Source of the DNA: SM23-28-2 sp964512285
GTDB taxonomy: Bacteria > Chloroflexota > Dehalococcoidia > SM23-28-2
NCBI GenBank assembly: GCA_964512285.1
Contig: CAZEJO010000007.1
Coordinates: forward strand, 11,454 to 75,453
Reading direction: 5' to 3'
Length of the DNA: 64,000 bases
Positions 47,118-56,899 of the stretch are shown here, in pieces. The notes below the pieces were generated by a model, which did not search any database, was not told where the DNA came from, and saw only the letters and a list, made by a program, of their open reading frames with translations. How positions within the stretch are numbered: position 1 is the first letter of the stretch; each line of letters starts with the position of its first letter. Made by a program: the position numbers and the translations under genes.

Positions 47118-47651
47118 TCAGGGATCCAGGGAGGTCTGGGGGGAGGCAGCACGCTGCCTCTCGGCGCTCTCCGCAGCCTCTCCCACCTGCGAGGCCTCGC
47201 TCACCCTTTTCTGGACCGAGGCGCCCGCTGACTTCTGAGTCGTGCAGTAGGGGCAGGCCACCCAGTTGAAGCTCAGAGGGCGGCCGCAGTTCTTGCAGGG
47301 CTCCTTGAGCTGAGTGCGGCAGTGGGGGCAGATGACGAAATCGGCCGTCACGTAGCGCCTGCAGGAGGGGCAGATGCCCTGCTCCTCAAGCTCCTGGAGG
47401 AGAGCCTCCTCCTCCAGGGAGCGGGAATAGGCCTCGGCTAGCGTCTCGTTGGGCCGAAGGATCATGTATATGATCCAGCCCGGGATATTGAACACCAGAA
47501 CGAGGAGGACAGCCACTATCTGGAAGGCAGTGTCACGGGTTCTGTCGCGGATGTCTCTATAGGTCCAGGCAATGATGCCTATCCAGAGGACCAGCACGTA
47601 GGCCCCGGCAATGGTAGCCGCCAGGGTTGCTGCGTTTTCCCAGTTGTCCAT
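47118..47651 (-). CDS. Membrane protein with double zinc ribbon
   Basis: A 177-residue protein: two N-terminal membrane helices (about 13-32 and 43-65), a linker, then two zinc ribbons with CPSC, CPHC, CKNC and CPYC. The cytosolic ribbons suggest protein or nucleic-acid binding at the membrane. Function unknown. It converges on the DRTGG gene with 12 nt between stops. Confidence 0.78.
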   Translation of the reverse strand: MDNWENAATLAATIAGAYVLVLWIGIIAWTYRDIRDRTRDTAFQIVAVLLVLVFNIPGWIIYMILRPNETLAEAYSRSLEEEALLQELEEQGICPSCRRYVTADFVICPHCRTQLKEPCKNCGRPLSFNWVACPYCTTQKSAGASVQKRVSEASQVGEAAESAERQRAASPQTSLDP

Positions 47652-47780
47652 GTTCCTGCCTTCGTCTCCTAAGCTGGCCGATTATACCACGCCTTCTCTG
47701 GCACTGTCATCCTAGGATTGCTCTGGCGATGCAGCGCCTTTGAGGATAAACTGAGAAGGTCTTGCCCAGTTGTGAGCCCC

Positions 47781-48983
47781 ATGAAAGACAGAACGAGAGC
47801 CGCTGACACTAGAGAGGCCGAAAAGCTGCGCCTGAGCCTGACCGACATGGCCTTCGAGGGTGGGGCAATCGCCCGCCACGACGGTCAGGTGGTGTTCGCC
47901 GCCTACGGCATCCCCGGCGAGGAGGCCGTGGTGGAGATCGAGCGGCGCAGCAAAGACTACCTGATGGGCCGAGTGGTGGAAGTGCTCTCCTCTTCGCCCC
48001 ATCGAGTGGAGGCCCCCTGCGCCTACTTCGGCAAGTGCGGCGGCTGTCAGTGGCAGCACATCGACTATCCCTTTCAGGCCGAGCTGAAGGCCCGCATCGT
48101 CGACGAGCAGCTGCGCCGCATCGGCAAGTTCGAGAAGCCGCCGGTAGCAGCTACCCTGACGGCGGAGGAGCGCTGGCACTATCGCAATCACGCTCGCTTC
48201 AGCACCGACCGCCAGGGCCAACTGGGCTTCGTTAGTCTGCTGAGACGTCGCTTCGTTCGCATCGACCACTGCCGCATCATGCACCCCTGGATCAACAGCG
48301 TGCTGGAGCGGCTCCAGGGCAAGTGCGCCGGGCTGCACCAGGTGGCCATCCGCTACGGCGTCAGGACGGAGCAGGCGCTCATCCACCCTTCGCTGAAGGA
48401 GATCGACGATTCGATTCCGTCAGGCCAGGCCTCCTACGAGGAGGAGCTTCTGGGCAAGCGCTTCCGTGTTTCGGGCGCATCTTTCTTCCAGGTGAACACC
48501 CGCCAGGCAGAGGTTCTGATAGAGGTGGTGCGCGAGAAGCTGGCCCTGGCCTCGAACCAGCTATTGCTGGACGCCTACGCAGGTGTGGGCACCTTCGCGG
48601 TGCTGCTCGCGCCCTACGTCAAGAGGGTGATAGCCATCGAGGAGTCGCCGGCGGCGGTCGCCGATGCGGTGATCAACCAGGCGGGGATCAAGAACATTGT
48701 TTTCTATCAGGGGAAGGTGGAGCAGATCCTGCCGGAGCTGCGTCACCGTCCGCACGCCGCCATCCTCGACCCGCCCCGCGTGGGCTGCCACCCCGACACG
48801 ATCGCCGCCGTCCTCAAGCGGCCGCCGGCCAGGCTGGTCTACGTATCGTGCGACCCGGCCACCCTCGCCCGCGACCTGCGCGCCCTCTGCCAGGGCGGCT
48901 ATCGTCTCCAGGAGGTGCAGCCGGTGGACATGTTCCCCCAGACCTTCCACATCGAGTGCGTGGCCACGCTGGTGCGGGAGTAG
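47781..48983 (+). CDS. rlmD: 23S rRNA (uracil-1939-C5)-methyltransferase RlmD-type
   Basis: A 400-residue RNA m5U methyltransferase. N-terminal TRAM domain (about 15-70), Fe-S cluster cysteines CAYFGKCGGCQWQH (with a fourth Cys in HCRIMHP), SAM-binding LLLDAYAGVGTFAVLLA, and catalytic YVSCDPATLARDL. RlmD, RlmC and TrmA-like share these; the 4Fe-4S set supports RlmC/RlmD. Start ATG 47781 has no clear ribosome site. The maf gene begins 1 nt after its stop. Confidence 0.88.
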   Translation: MKDRTRAADTREAEKLRLSLTDMAFEGGAIARHDGQVVFAAYGIPGEEAVVEIERRSKDYLMGRVVEVLSSSPHRVEAPCAYFGKCGGCQWQHIDYPFQAELKARIVDEQLRRIGKFEKPPVAATLTAEERWHYRNHARFSTDRQGQLGFVSLLRRRFVRIDHCRIMHPWINSVLERLQGKCAGLHQVAIRYGVRTEQALIHPSLKEIDDSIPSGQASYEEELLGKRFRVSGASFFQVNTRQAEVLIEVVREKLALASNQLLLDAYAGVGTFAVLLAPYVKRVIAIEESPAAVADAVINQAGIKNIVFYQGKVEQILPELRHRPHAAILDPPRVGCHPDTIAAVLKRPPARLVYVSCDPATLARDLRALCQGGYRLQEVQPVDMFPQTFHIECVATLVRE

Positions 48984-49625
48984 ATGACGCCCCAGCTCAT
49001 CCTCGCCTCCCGCTCGCCCAGGCGACGCGAGCTGCTGGCCCACCTGGGCGTTCCCTTTCGGGTGGTCGTTCCCGAGGTGGAAGAGAACGCTGCGCCAGCG
49101 TCTTCGGGGCAGCCCGAGGAGCTAGCTGAAGCTCTAGCCCTGGCCAAGGCGGAGGCCGTGGCTAGGGACGAAAAGGAAGGCATTGTCATCGCCGCCGACA
49201 CCATCGTCGTGGACGGCGACACGATACTGGGCAAGCCGGCGGACGGGGCAGAGGCTGCGGAGACACTGCGCCGCCTGAGGGGAAGAGAACATCGCGTGAT
49301 CACTGCTCTGGCCGTGGTGGACGCGGACAGCGGCCAGCGAGCAGCATCGCACGTGCTGACGGCGGTGCGCATGCGCGACTACAGCGACGCCGAGATCGCT
49401 GCCTACGTCGCGCGCGGCGAGCCGCTGGACAAGGCGGGCGCCTACGCAATCCAGGACGAGCAGTTCCAGCCGGTCGCCTCGTACGACGGCTGCTACTGCA
49501 ACGTGGTGGGCCTGCCTCTCAAGGCGCTGGTCATCCTCTTGAGGCGGGCAGGACTCGACATAAGTTCGAGTAGCCTCCAAGACTTGCCCCCTCAGTGCGC
49601 GGCGTGTCCAATGGTCGTTGAATGA
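48984..49625 (+). CDS. maf: Maf-family nucleotide pyrophosphatase
   Basis: A 213-residue NTP pyrophosphatase: ILASRSPRRRELL, the catalytic IAADTIVVDGDTILGKP, and DKAGAYAIQ. YhdE/YceF-type enzymes remove non-canonical or pyrimidine NTPs (dTTP, UTP, m5U-type). The neighbour RlmD makes m5U, which fits. The pcrA reading frame starts in the stop codon region. Confidence 0.92.
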   Translation: MTPQLILASRSPRRRELLAHLGVPFRVVVPEVEENAAPASSGQPEELAEALALAKAEAVARDEKEGIVIAADTIVVDGDTILGKPADGAEAAETLRRLRGREHRVITALAVVDADSGQRAASHVLTAVRMRDYSDAEIAAYVARGEPLDKAGAYAIQDEQFQPVASYDGCYCNVVGLPLKALVILLRRAGLDISSSSLQDLPPQCAACPMVVE

Positions 49626-49663
49626 CCTCTGAGAGCGGTGCTAGAATGCCGTCGGGAGGGCGG

Positions 49664-52050
49664 ATGGACATACTCAGCGGGCTGAATCCGGCTCAACGAG
49701 AAGCGGTCGAAATCGCGGAGGGACCTCTCCTCATCCTGGCCGGGCCCGGCAGCGGCAAGACGCGCGTCATCGCCCACCGCATCGCCTACCTCATTGCCCA
49801 CGAGCGAGTCCACCCTCGCCGCATCCTGGCCGTCACCTTCACTAACAAGGCAGCGCGCGAGATGCGCGAGCGCATCTTCGAGCTGGTGGGCGGCGACATT
49901 GGTCGCGACATAACGCTTGGCACGTTCCACGCCGTCTGCTCTCGCATCCTGCGCGTCGACGGCGAGCGCATAGGCCTGTCGCGGGCTTTCGCTATCTACG
50001 ACGACGCCGACCAGCTCGCCGTGGCCCGCCAGGTGATGCAGGATCTGGGCCTCGACCCCCGCCGCACATCGCCGCGGGCCGTCCTGTCGACGATCTCACG
50101 CGCCAAGAGCGAGCTCAACACCGCCGAGGCCTACGGCCAGCTAGTGGGCGATTACTTCCAGGAGGTCGTCTCGCGGGTGTACGAGCGCTATCAGGAGGCA
50201 CTGGAGGGGAACAACGCCGTCGATTTCGATGACCTCCTGATGAAGACCGTCGAGCTGTTTCGCGACCACAGCGACGTTCTCGACAAGTACGCCCAGCGCT
50301 ACCTGCACATCCACATCGACGAGTTCCAAGATACCAACATCGCCCAGTACGTGCTGGCCCGCCAGTTCGCCAGCGGCCACGGGAATATCTGCGTGGTGGG
50401 CGACCCCGACCAGTCCATCTACACCTGGCGGGCGGCCGACCTGCGCAACATTCTCAACTTCGAGCGGGATTTCCCCAAGGCCAGGGTCGTCTACCTGGAG
50501 CAGAACTATCGCTCCACCCAGACCATCCTCGATTCGGCCCACAACGTCATCAGCGTCAACCGCCAGCGCAAGGAGAAGAAGCTCTGGACGGAGAACCAGC
50601 GCGGCTCGCGGGTGGTGGTGCACGAGGCCTACGACGAAGAGGAGGAGGCAGCCTTCGTGGCGGACGAGGTGGAGGCCCTGACGAAAGGCAATTCTCACTC
50701 GCCGCGAGCCCTCGCCGTCATGTACCGCACCAACGCCCAGTCCCGCCCCTTCGAGGAGGCGTTCGTCCGCCGTGGCATTCCGTATCGGCTGGTGGGGGGC
50801 ACCCGCTTCTACGAGCGGCGGGAAATCAAGGACCTGCTGGCCTACCTGCGGCTGGTGCACAATCCATTCGATGCCGTCGGCCTGCTGCGGGTGATCAACG
50901 TGCCGCCGCGAGGCATCGGCCAGCGCACGCTGCAGGAGCTGAACCGCTGGTCGAGGGAGCTGGAGATACCGCCCTACGCTGCTCTCCAGCTTCTGGCCGA
51001 GCAGGAATCGGCCTCTGGTGGAGAGGAGGACACCGATGGTCAGCCCTCTCACCCATTCCAGAAGCGCATCGCTGTTGCCCTTCTGCGCTTCCTGGNNNNN
51101 NNNNNNNNNNNNNNNNNNNNNNNNNNNNNNNNNNNNNNNNNNNNNNNNNNNNNNNNNNNNNNNNNNNNNNNNNNNNNNNNNNNNNNNNNNNNNNNCAGCC
51201 CTCTCACCCATTCCAGAAGCGCATCGCTGTTGCCCTTCTGCGCTTCCTGGATCTGCTGAACGAGCTGATCAAGGAGGCGCCCAAGCAGAGCCTATCGGAC
51301 CTGCTGGACGCCATCATCGACAGGGCCGACTACCGCCGCCACCTGCTGGAGGACCTCGCGGATGGCGAGGAGCGCTGGGAGAACGTGCAGGAACTGCGGA
51401 CGGTGGCCAGCCAGTACGACGAACTGGCTCCAGCCGAGGCGCTGGCCCGCTTTCTGGAGGATGCGGCTCTCATCACCGACATCGACGAGTATAGCGAGAA
51501 GACGGATGCCGTCACGCTGATTACCCTCCATGCCGCCAAGGGGCTGGAGTTCCCGGTGGTGTTCATCGTGGGGATGGAGGAGGGCCTTCTGCCCCACATG
51601 CGCTCCTACGACGACCCAGCCCAGATGGAGGAGGAGCGCCGGCTGTGCTATGTGGGCATGACCCGCGCCCAGGAGCGGCTGTACCTGGTGCGGGCCTTTC
51701 GGCGGACGTTCGGCGGCCACAATCCGCCGTCTCGCTTCCTGGCGGATATACCGCGGGAGCTGGTGACCACCCGCGAGCGGGTTCCGACCGACACGCCGGT
51801 CCGCGAGAGGTTCATCGCTGCTGCCAGCACGCCCGCTCGCCCTGAGAAACGCCCTAAGCGACTCGATGTTGCCTTCGCCGCGGGTGACCACGTGCGGCAT
51901 GCCAAGTTCGGCGAGGGCATCGTGGTTAGCTGTCAGGAGGAGAAGGGCGGCGACCAGCTAGTCATCGTGGCCTTCAAGGGCGAGGCGGGCATCAAGCGCC
52001 TTCTTCTCAGCTTCGCCCCGCTGGAGCACTTATCGCCGGGGGAGGGCTAA
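49664..52050 (+). CDS. pcrA: ATP-dependent DNA helicase, UvrD/PcrA family (interrupted by an assembly gap)
   Basis: Broken on paper by 100 N at 51096-51195. A 55-bp sequence occurs on both sides; removing 155 nt joins the two frames into one protein of 743 residues. SF1A motifs: MDILSGLNPAQREAV, motif I AGPGSGKTRVIAHRI, Ia TFTNKAAREMRERI, II (IHIDEFQDTN), III GDPDQSIYTWRAA, IV QNYRSTQTIL, V (VTLITLHAAKGLEFPVVFI), VI YVGMTRAQERLYL, and a C-terminal Tudor-like tail FAAGDHVRHAKFGEGIVVS. It unwinds DNA in repair and rolling-circle replication. ATG 49664 behind GGGAGG; alternative starts at 49622 (overlapping maf ATGA) and 49646. Confidence 0.92.
51096..51195. other. Assembly gap (100 N) with 55-bp duplicated flanks
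   Basis: The 55 bases 51041-51095 are repeated exactly at 51196-51250. Deleting 155 nt restores the pcrA frame (1566 nt = 522 codons between in-frame points). Confidence 0.93.
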
Positions 52051-52166
52051 CCTCATCCAAAACCAAACCATGCCCCCGGCTATCGTCAGGGAAAGTCTGA
52101 AGCAAGACCTTAGGTTCGCCTCCTGCAAGAGTTCCGCCACCCCCATGCGGGAAGGAAGGAGGAAAC

Positions 52167-53066
52167 ATGGCGCCATTCCTTGTGACGATGGGTAATATCG
52201 ATTGGGAACGCATCACCGATTGGCTCCTCACCCACGGCCTGCGGATACTGCTGATCCTGGTGCTGACCGTCGTGGTCGACATTGTGCTGCGGTTCGTCGT
52301 GCCACGCGTGATCCGGGGGGCCGTGTGCCGCCAGATGGAGGGCAAGCCCGAGGAGGAGATCGAGCAGCGGATCCACACCCTCGTTGGTGTGCTGCGGGGA
52401 TCGGGCCGATTCGTCCTGATTGTCTGGGCCTTGTTCACCATCCTGCCCGAGCTGGGGATCAACGTGACGCCCGTCCTGGCCAGCGTGGGCATCGCCGGCA
52501 TCGCCCTGGGCTTCGGCGCTCAGAGCCTGGTCAAAGACTTCCTCAGCGGCCTATTCATACTTCTCGAGAATCAGTACAGCAAGGGCGACGTGGTCATGGT
52601 GGCAGGCATCTCGGGGCTGGTGGAGGAGGTGGGCCTGCGGCGCACCGTCCTGCGCGACCTGGACGGCATCGTCCACTACGTGCCCAACGGCGAGATCTCG
52701 GTGGCCAGCAACCAGACCCAGGAGTGGTCGCGGGTGAACATGAACGTGAGCGTGGCCTACGGCGAGGACCTGGACAAGGTGTTCGAGGTGATCAACCACG
52801 TGGGCAACGAGCTCGCGGCCGACGCCGAGTTCGGGCCGCTGATCATCAAGGCGCCGCAGGTGCTGCGGGTGGATGCCTTCGAGGACTCGGGCATCGCCAT
52901 CAAGATCCTGGGCGACACCGAGCCGATCCGCCAGTGGGAGGTAATGGGAGAGCTGCGCAAGCGGTTGAAGAAGGCCTTCGACGAGGAGGGCATCGAGATA
53001 CCCTTCCCCCATGTGACACTGGTCACCCGCGGCGCAAAGGCGACGGATGTGGGAGAGGCAGGGTAG
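52167..53066 (+). CDS. mscS: MscS-family mechanosensitive ion channel
   Basis: A 299-residue channel: three membrane helices (about 22-45, 77-95 and 104-130) with the pore-lining SVGIAGIALGFGAQSLVKDFLSGLFILLENQYSKGD, then the beta domain (VEEVGLRRTVLRDLDGIVHYVPNG) and alpha/beta cage. It opens under membrane tension to release solutes. ATG 52167 follows GGAAGGAGGAAAC. Fits the osmotic theme set by the trehalose genes. Confidence 0.93.
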   Translation: MAPFLVTMGNIDWERITDWLLTHGLRILLILVLTVVVDIVLRFVVPRVIRGAVCRQMEGKPEEEIEQRIHTLVGVLRGSGRFVLIVWALFTILPELGINVTPVLASVGIAGIALGFGAQSLVKDFLSGLFILLENQYSKGDVVMVAGISGLVEEVGLRRTVLRDLDGIVHYVPNGEISVASNQTQEWSRVNMNVSVAYGEDLDKVFEVINHVGNELAADAEFGPLIIKAPQVLRVDAFEDSGIAIKILGDTEPIRQWEVMGELRKRLKKAFDEEGIEIPFPHVTLVTRGAKATDVGEAG

Positions 53067-53101
53067 CCGGCAGGAGCAAGCGTGATCGCTATGAGCATGG
53101 C

Positions 53102-53131
53102 TTGACAAGGTGAACATGGGCTCATTATGCT
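53102..53131 (+). promoter_or_regulatory. Promoter of the amphipathic repeat-protein gene
   Basis: TTGACA (53102-53107), 18-bp spacer, TATGCT (53126-53131). Confidence 0.6.
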
Positions 53132-53186
53132 ATGCTTGCGAAACTAGCATTGGCGATAAAGCGTCAAGCCATAGGAGGTGGCCGTC

Positions 53187-53765
53187 ATGACAGAACAGAG
53201 GAAGAGCATATTCGACTCTGTTAAGGATGGCGTGGTGGGAGCCATCCGAGGCGTTGGAGATGTGGCGCAGGCGGTGGTAGACACCGTGAGCGGGACACTG
53301 GTGAGCGCCCTGAAAGGCGTACGCGCCATCACCAACGAGAGCCTGGGCCTCATCTTTGACACAGTGAGCGGCGCCATCAAGGGCGTGGTAGAGGTCGGCG
53401 GCGACGTTGGCATCGCCTCCAGGAATGCCGTTCTCGGCGTGATCAGGGGCACCAAGGAGATCGCGACCGGCTCGACCGAGGCCATCAGCGCCAGCGCGGA
53501 GGCGGCGGTGAAAGCCGTTGGCGACGTGGGCGGCGACGTGGGAGCCGCGGCGAAAGGCGCCGTCGAAGGCGCCATCGAAGGCGCCAAAGAGATCGGCCTG
53601 AAGGCCGAGGACGCGGCGGCCGCGGCGGCCAGTGGCGCCGTAAAGGGGGCCGGCAAGGTCAGCACCACGGCCGTGGAGCAGGTCCGCAACGTCGTCACGG
53701 GCACCATTTCCGGCGTGAAGGTTGTCCTGCGCGAGCCCTTCAAGGGCGACGAAGAGAAAAAGTAG
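53187..53765 (+). CDS. Ala/Gly/Val-rich amphipathic repeat protein
   Basis: A 192-residue protein without Cys, Trp or Tyr, built of short repeated helical units such as GAIRGVGDVAQAVVDTVSG, GAIKGVVEVGGDVG, GAVEGAIEGAKEIG. The 11-residue style resembles LEA or apolipoprotein-like lipid-surface helices. It could be a stress or membrane-associated protein; this is inference. Ribosome site TAGGAGGTGG fixes ATG 53187. Own promoter (53102-53131). Confidence 0.7.
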   Translation: MTEQRKSIFDSVKDGVVGAIRGVGDVAQAVVDTVSGTLVSALKGVRAITNESLGLIFDTVSGAIKGVVEVGGDVGIASRNAVLGVIRGTKEIATGSTEAISASAEAAVKAVGDVGGDVGAAAKGAVEGAIEGAKEIGLKAEDAAAAAASGAVKGAGKVSTTAVEQVRNVVTGTISGVKVVLREPFKGDEEKK

Positions 53766-53856
53766 CCGTCACGGGTCCCCTGAGACGGAGCGAAGGCGGC
53801 GGGTGAGGGGGAGGAACAGAATCCCTGACGAGCCCGGCTGTCGAGTGATGGGCCCA

Positions 53857-54540
53857 CTATTGCCGACTTCTTAACTCGTGCCTTTCGATATGAAGGACGA
53901 CCAGGTCAATCAGCAAAGCCAGCAGCGGGCCCTCGGGTTCCGACGTTCTGAGCACGTTCCCATGCATTAACTGATCTCGCCCTCTCGCAAGCCGCCAGTA
54001 CAGGTCCCGCGTTCCACCCTTTTCCTGATAGGCCATATGTCTGTTCAGACACGCTAGGTCTCTTGCGAGATCCGGAATTGGACAGTTGTCCTCGAGGTGT
54101 GCCAATAGCTTGTCAAGGGCAGGCTTCTTTCGGTAGGGTGTCACACTACCGTTATTTCGGATGGTGCCTAGTAACCTTCGCACGATCATCTCCAGCAATG
54201 CGTAACCTACAATGGTTGACAGCATCAAGGTCGGAATCAGTCTGCGCGAGCCGTCGGGATGCTCGTAGGTTGGCCCTGGACTGGGCGCTCCGGTCCAGAA
54301 GTTCACGAGGTCGATCAACGACGCGATGTCGTTGGTGTCAGGCTTAAGCCTCCCAAGCATCCCAGCATCGAGTACCTCCAAGAATTCCCGCTGCCATGCT
54401 CCGGGATTGCGGGCTCGATAACCCAGCTGCGGCACGCTGCTGAACCTACCTCTGGCAGGAGTGTAGCTGGGTATGATTTGCAGAACCTCTCGGATCAGCC
54501 GTTCGATTCGCTCAATCCCGGCCTCGGCCTGCTTCGCCAT
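53857..54540 (-). CDS. HEPN-like protein, unknown function
   Basis: A 227-residue helical protein. Near the C-terminus YWRLARGRDQLMHGN contains R-x4-H (Arg188-His193) as in HEPN domains; APEA-type HEPN proteins have LRNxxxHG in the same place. The N-terminal half (MAKQAEAGIERIERLIREVL) is unassigned. HEPN proteins are often RNases or immunity proteins, but no toxin-antitoxin partner is next to it. ATG 54540 follows AAGAGGGTAAGT; a longer frame upstream overlaps the next lipoprotein gene. Confidence 0.6.
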   Translation of the reverse strand: MAKQAEAGIERIERLIREVLQIIPSYTPARGRFSSVPQLGYRARNPGAWQREFLEVLDAGMLGRLKPDTNDIASLIDLVNFWTGAPSPGPTYEHPDGSRRLIPTLMLSTIVGYALLEMIVRRLLGTIRNNGSVTPYRKKPALDKLLAHLEDNCPIPDLARDLACLNRHMAYQEKGGTRDLYWRLARGRDQLMHGNVLRTSEPEGPLLALLIDLVVLHIERHELRSRQ

Positions 54541-54673
54541 ACTTACCCTCTTGCCGTGGACCACACCCCGAAGCATCTGGCGAGCGGCGCCTTGAATACA
54601 CTCGACGGCCGCTCCTACCCCTACCCCACTCCTATCGCCCGCAGGCGCACTTGCATGACCGGCTCGGCCGGGG

Positions 54674-55333
54674 CTATGGCTCTGCGGTCTCGGTCGCCTC
54701 GGGAGTGGGGGTTGCGGTCTGGGCTTCCTCTTGTACCGCCTCCTCGAAGACGCCGCCGCTTTCCGCCCGAGCCAGCTCCTTGCCCTGCATATCGACAATC
54801 ACCACAGTGTAATCGGGTTCGGGATACAGCAGGTTGGTGAACTGGATCTCCTGAAAGCCGGTTGGCGTCTCTTCAACTGTGATCCAGTATGTGTTATCGC
54901 TGAGCTTGACATCCTTCGCCTCGTGCAGGAGCAGGTACACGGAAATGACCTCGCCTCTGAAGACGGCGGGCCCGCCGTCGCAGTCCTGGCCGCCCGACGA
55001 CCTGTCTTGGGTAGACCAGAGGCCGTGCTGAAGGCTAAGGTCCAGGCTCTCGGACGCTCCGCCGTGCCAGTGGACGAAGTCCTCGCGGAAGGCAGCTTGA
55101 AGCTGCTCGAGATCCCAGTTGGCACCCTCGGAGTAGCGCTCGCCGTACCATACGCGCTCGGACTGAGCCTCCTCGGAGGGCCGCATCCAGGTCTCAGAAG
55201 AATCGCAAACCACGAAGGACACGGGCCCGCTCGTCTCCCGTCCTGCCTCTTCATCGCTGCCGCATGCCGCAGCCACGGCGAGAGACACCACGACCAGAAA
55301 TATCATCGCCAGCGCACGTGAGTAAGCTTTCAT
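54674..55333 (-). CDS. Lipoprotein of unknown function
   Basis: A 219-residue protein with lipobox VAAAC (residues 20-24), an acidic mature domain with several Cys and Trp (CDSSETWMRPSEEA, FVHWHGGASES), and a Thr/Pro/Glu tail. No catalytic motif. Located between rtcB and the HEPN-like gene, same strand. Confidence 0.68.
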   Translation of the reverse strand: MKAYSRALAMIFLVVVSLAVAAACGSDEEAGRETSGPVSFVVCDSSETWMRPSEEAQSERVWYGERYSEGANWDLEQLQAAFREDFVHWHGGASESLDLSLQHGLWSTQDRSSGGQDCDGGPAVFRGEVISVYLLLHEAKDVKLSDNTYWITVEETPTGFQEIQFTNLLYPEPDYTVVIVDMQGKELARAESGGVFEEAVQEEAQTATPTPEATETAEP

Positions 55334-55375
55334 GGCTTCCGGACCTCCCTCGACAGTGTATGCACGAACCCTCGT

Positions 55376-56887
55376 CTACCCCTTCACCACCCCGATGGGC
55401 CGCAGGCGTACCACCTTGCTGGCGATGCCGGCGTCGTGGAGGACGCCCACCACCTCGGCCACATCCTTGTACGCCTCGCTGGCCTCCTCGGCCAGGGCGG
55501 CCTTGTTCTGAGCGCGCACCAGGATCCCCTTGTCGGCCAGACGGGCAGCGATGTTCACCCCCTGCAGCTCGCGCTTGGCGGCGTGGCGGCTGAGCATGCG
55601 GCCAGCGCCGTGGCAGGTCGAGCCCCAGGTCTCGGCCATCGCCCGGTCGGTGCCCACGCAGATGAAGGAGTAGCGGCCCATGTCGCCGGGCACCATCACC
55701 GGCTGACCAATGCCCTGATACTTCGACGGCACATCGGGATGGCCGGCTGGGAAGGCACGCGTGGCACCCTTGCGGTGGATGCAGAGAGTCATCTCCTTGC
55801 CGTCCAGGCGGTGGCGCTCGATCTTGGCGATGTTGTGAGCGACGTCGTAGATGATGTTCATGCCCAGGCTTTCGGGGTCGCGCTTCAGCACCTTGGCGAA
55901 GGCCTCGCGCAGCCAGTGGGTGATCATCTGGCGGTTGGCGAAACCAAAGTTGCCGGCGGCGAACATGGCCCCCAGGTAGTCCTGACCCTCCTTCGAAGCG
56001 ATGGGGGCGCAGGCAAGCTGCTTGTCAGGCAGGAAGACCTTGACCTTCCCCTCGACGGCCGTCAGCCCCCCCTTCTCCGGGAACTGGATGCCGTGCTTGG
56101 CGGCCGCCACCTCCATCTTGTCCAGGTAGTCCTGGCAGGTCTGATGACCGAGGCCGCGCGAGCCGGTGTGGATGAACACCATGACCTGGCCCACTTCATC
56201 GATGCCCATGACCCGGGCCGCCTCCTTATCGAAGATCTCGTCCACCAGCTCCAGCTCCAGGAAGTGGTTGCCCGAGCCGAGGGTTCCCAACTGGGGCACG
56301 CCCCGCTCCCTGGCGCGGCGGCTGATCTTGGTGGGGTCGGCGCCGGGCAGAGCGCCGCCGCTCTCGATGGCGTCGAGGTCCTGGGGCCAGCCATAGCCCT
56401 TCTCCACAGCCCAGCGGGCGCCGTAGGCCAGGACGTTGTCGATCTCCTGCATGGACACCTTTAGCTGACCGGAGAGTCCAAGGCCGGCCGGCACGTCGCG
56501 GAAGATCTGGTTCAGCAGAGCCGGCACGTGCGGGGCGAGGTCTCCCTCGCGCAGGTTGGTGCGGACTACCCGCACGCCGCAGTTAATGTCGTAGCCGACG
56601 CCGCCCGGCGACACGACGCCGTCGTCTAGGCGGGTGGCAGCCACCCCGCCGATGGGGAAGCCGTAGCCCCAGTGGATGTCGGGCATGGCCAGGGAATGGC
56701 CGACAATGCCCGGCAGGAAGGCCACGTTGGCCACCTGCTCGATGGCCTCGTCCCCGGCCATGGCGTCGAGCATCTTCTCGCTGGCGTAGATGCGACCAGG
56801 GACGCGCATGCCCTTCTTGTAGTCGGGCGAAAGGTCCCAGCGCAGCCCATCCACTCGCTGCAGGATCTGCTTCCAGTTCTTGGCCAT
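55376..56887 (-). CDS. rtcB: RNA-splicing ligase RtcB
   Basis: A 503-residue RtcB. Motifs: GVGYDINCGVRVVRTNL (metal and catalytic core, Cys and Asp ligands), GSGNHFLELELV, IHTGSRGLGHQ, AGNFGFANRQMITHWLREAF, and near the C-terminus SFICVGTDRAMAETWGSTCHGAGRMLSR with the guanylylated His. It joins 2',3'-cyclic phosphate and 5'-OH RNA ends (tRNA splicing in archaea and RNA repair in bacteria). ATG 56887 follows AGGGGTGGTGGAAC. It follows the archease gene by 12 nt. Confidence 0.97.
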   Translation of the reverse strand: MAKNWKQILQRVDGLRWDLSPDYKKGMRVPGRIYASEKMLDAMAGDEAIEQVANVAFLPGIVGHSLAMPDIHWGYGFPIGGVAATRLDDGVVSPGGVGYDINCGVRVVRTNLREGDLAPHVPALLNQIFRDVPAGLGLSGQLKVSMQEIDNVLAYGARWAVEKGYGWPQDLDAIESGGALPGADPTKISRRARERGVPQLGTLGSGNHFLELELVDEIFDKEAARVMGIDEVGQVMVFIHTGSRGLGHQTCQDYLDKMEVAAAKHGIQFPEKGGLTAVEGKVKVFLPDKQLACAPIASKEGQDYLGAMFAAGNFGFANRQMITHWLREAFAKVLKRDPESLGMNIIYDVAHNIAKIERHRLDGKEMTLCIHRKGATRAFPAGHPDVPSKYQGIGQPVMVPGDMGRYSFICVGTDRAMAETWGSTCHGAGRMLSRHAAKRELQGVNIAARLADKGILVRAQNKAALAEEASEAYKDVAEVVGVLHDAGIASKVVRLRPIGVVKG

Positions 56888-56899
56888 GTTCCACCACCC

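Noticed and set aside
50141..51211. 356-codon minus-strand frame over pcrA
   Set aside because: pcrA is beyond doubt on the plus strand, and this frame runs into the N gap.
55436..56464. 342-codon plus-strand frame opposite rtcB
   Set aside because: rtcB on the minus strand shows every family motif; the opposite frame is a high-GC antisense by-product.
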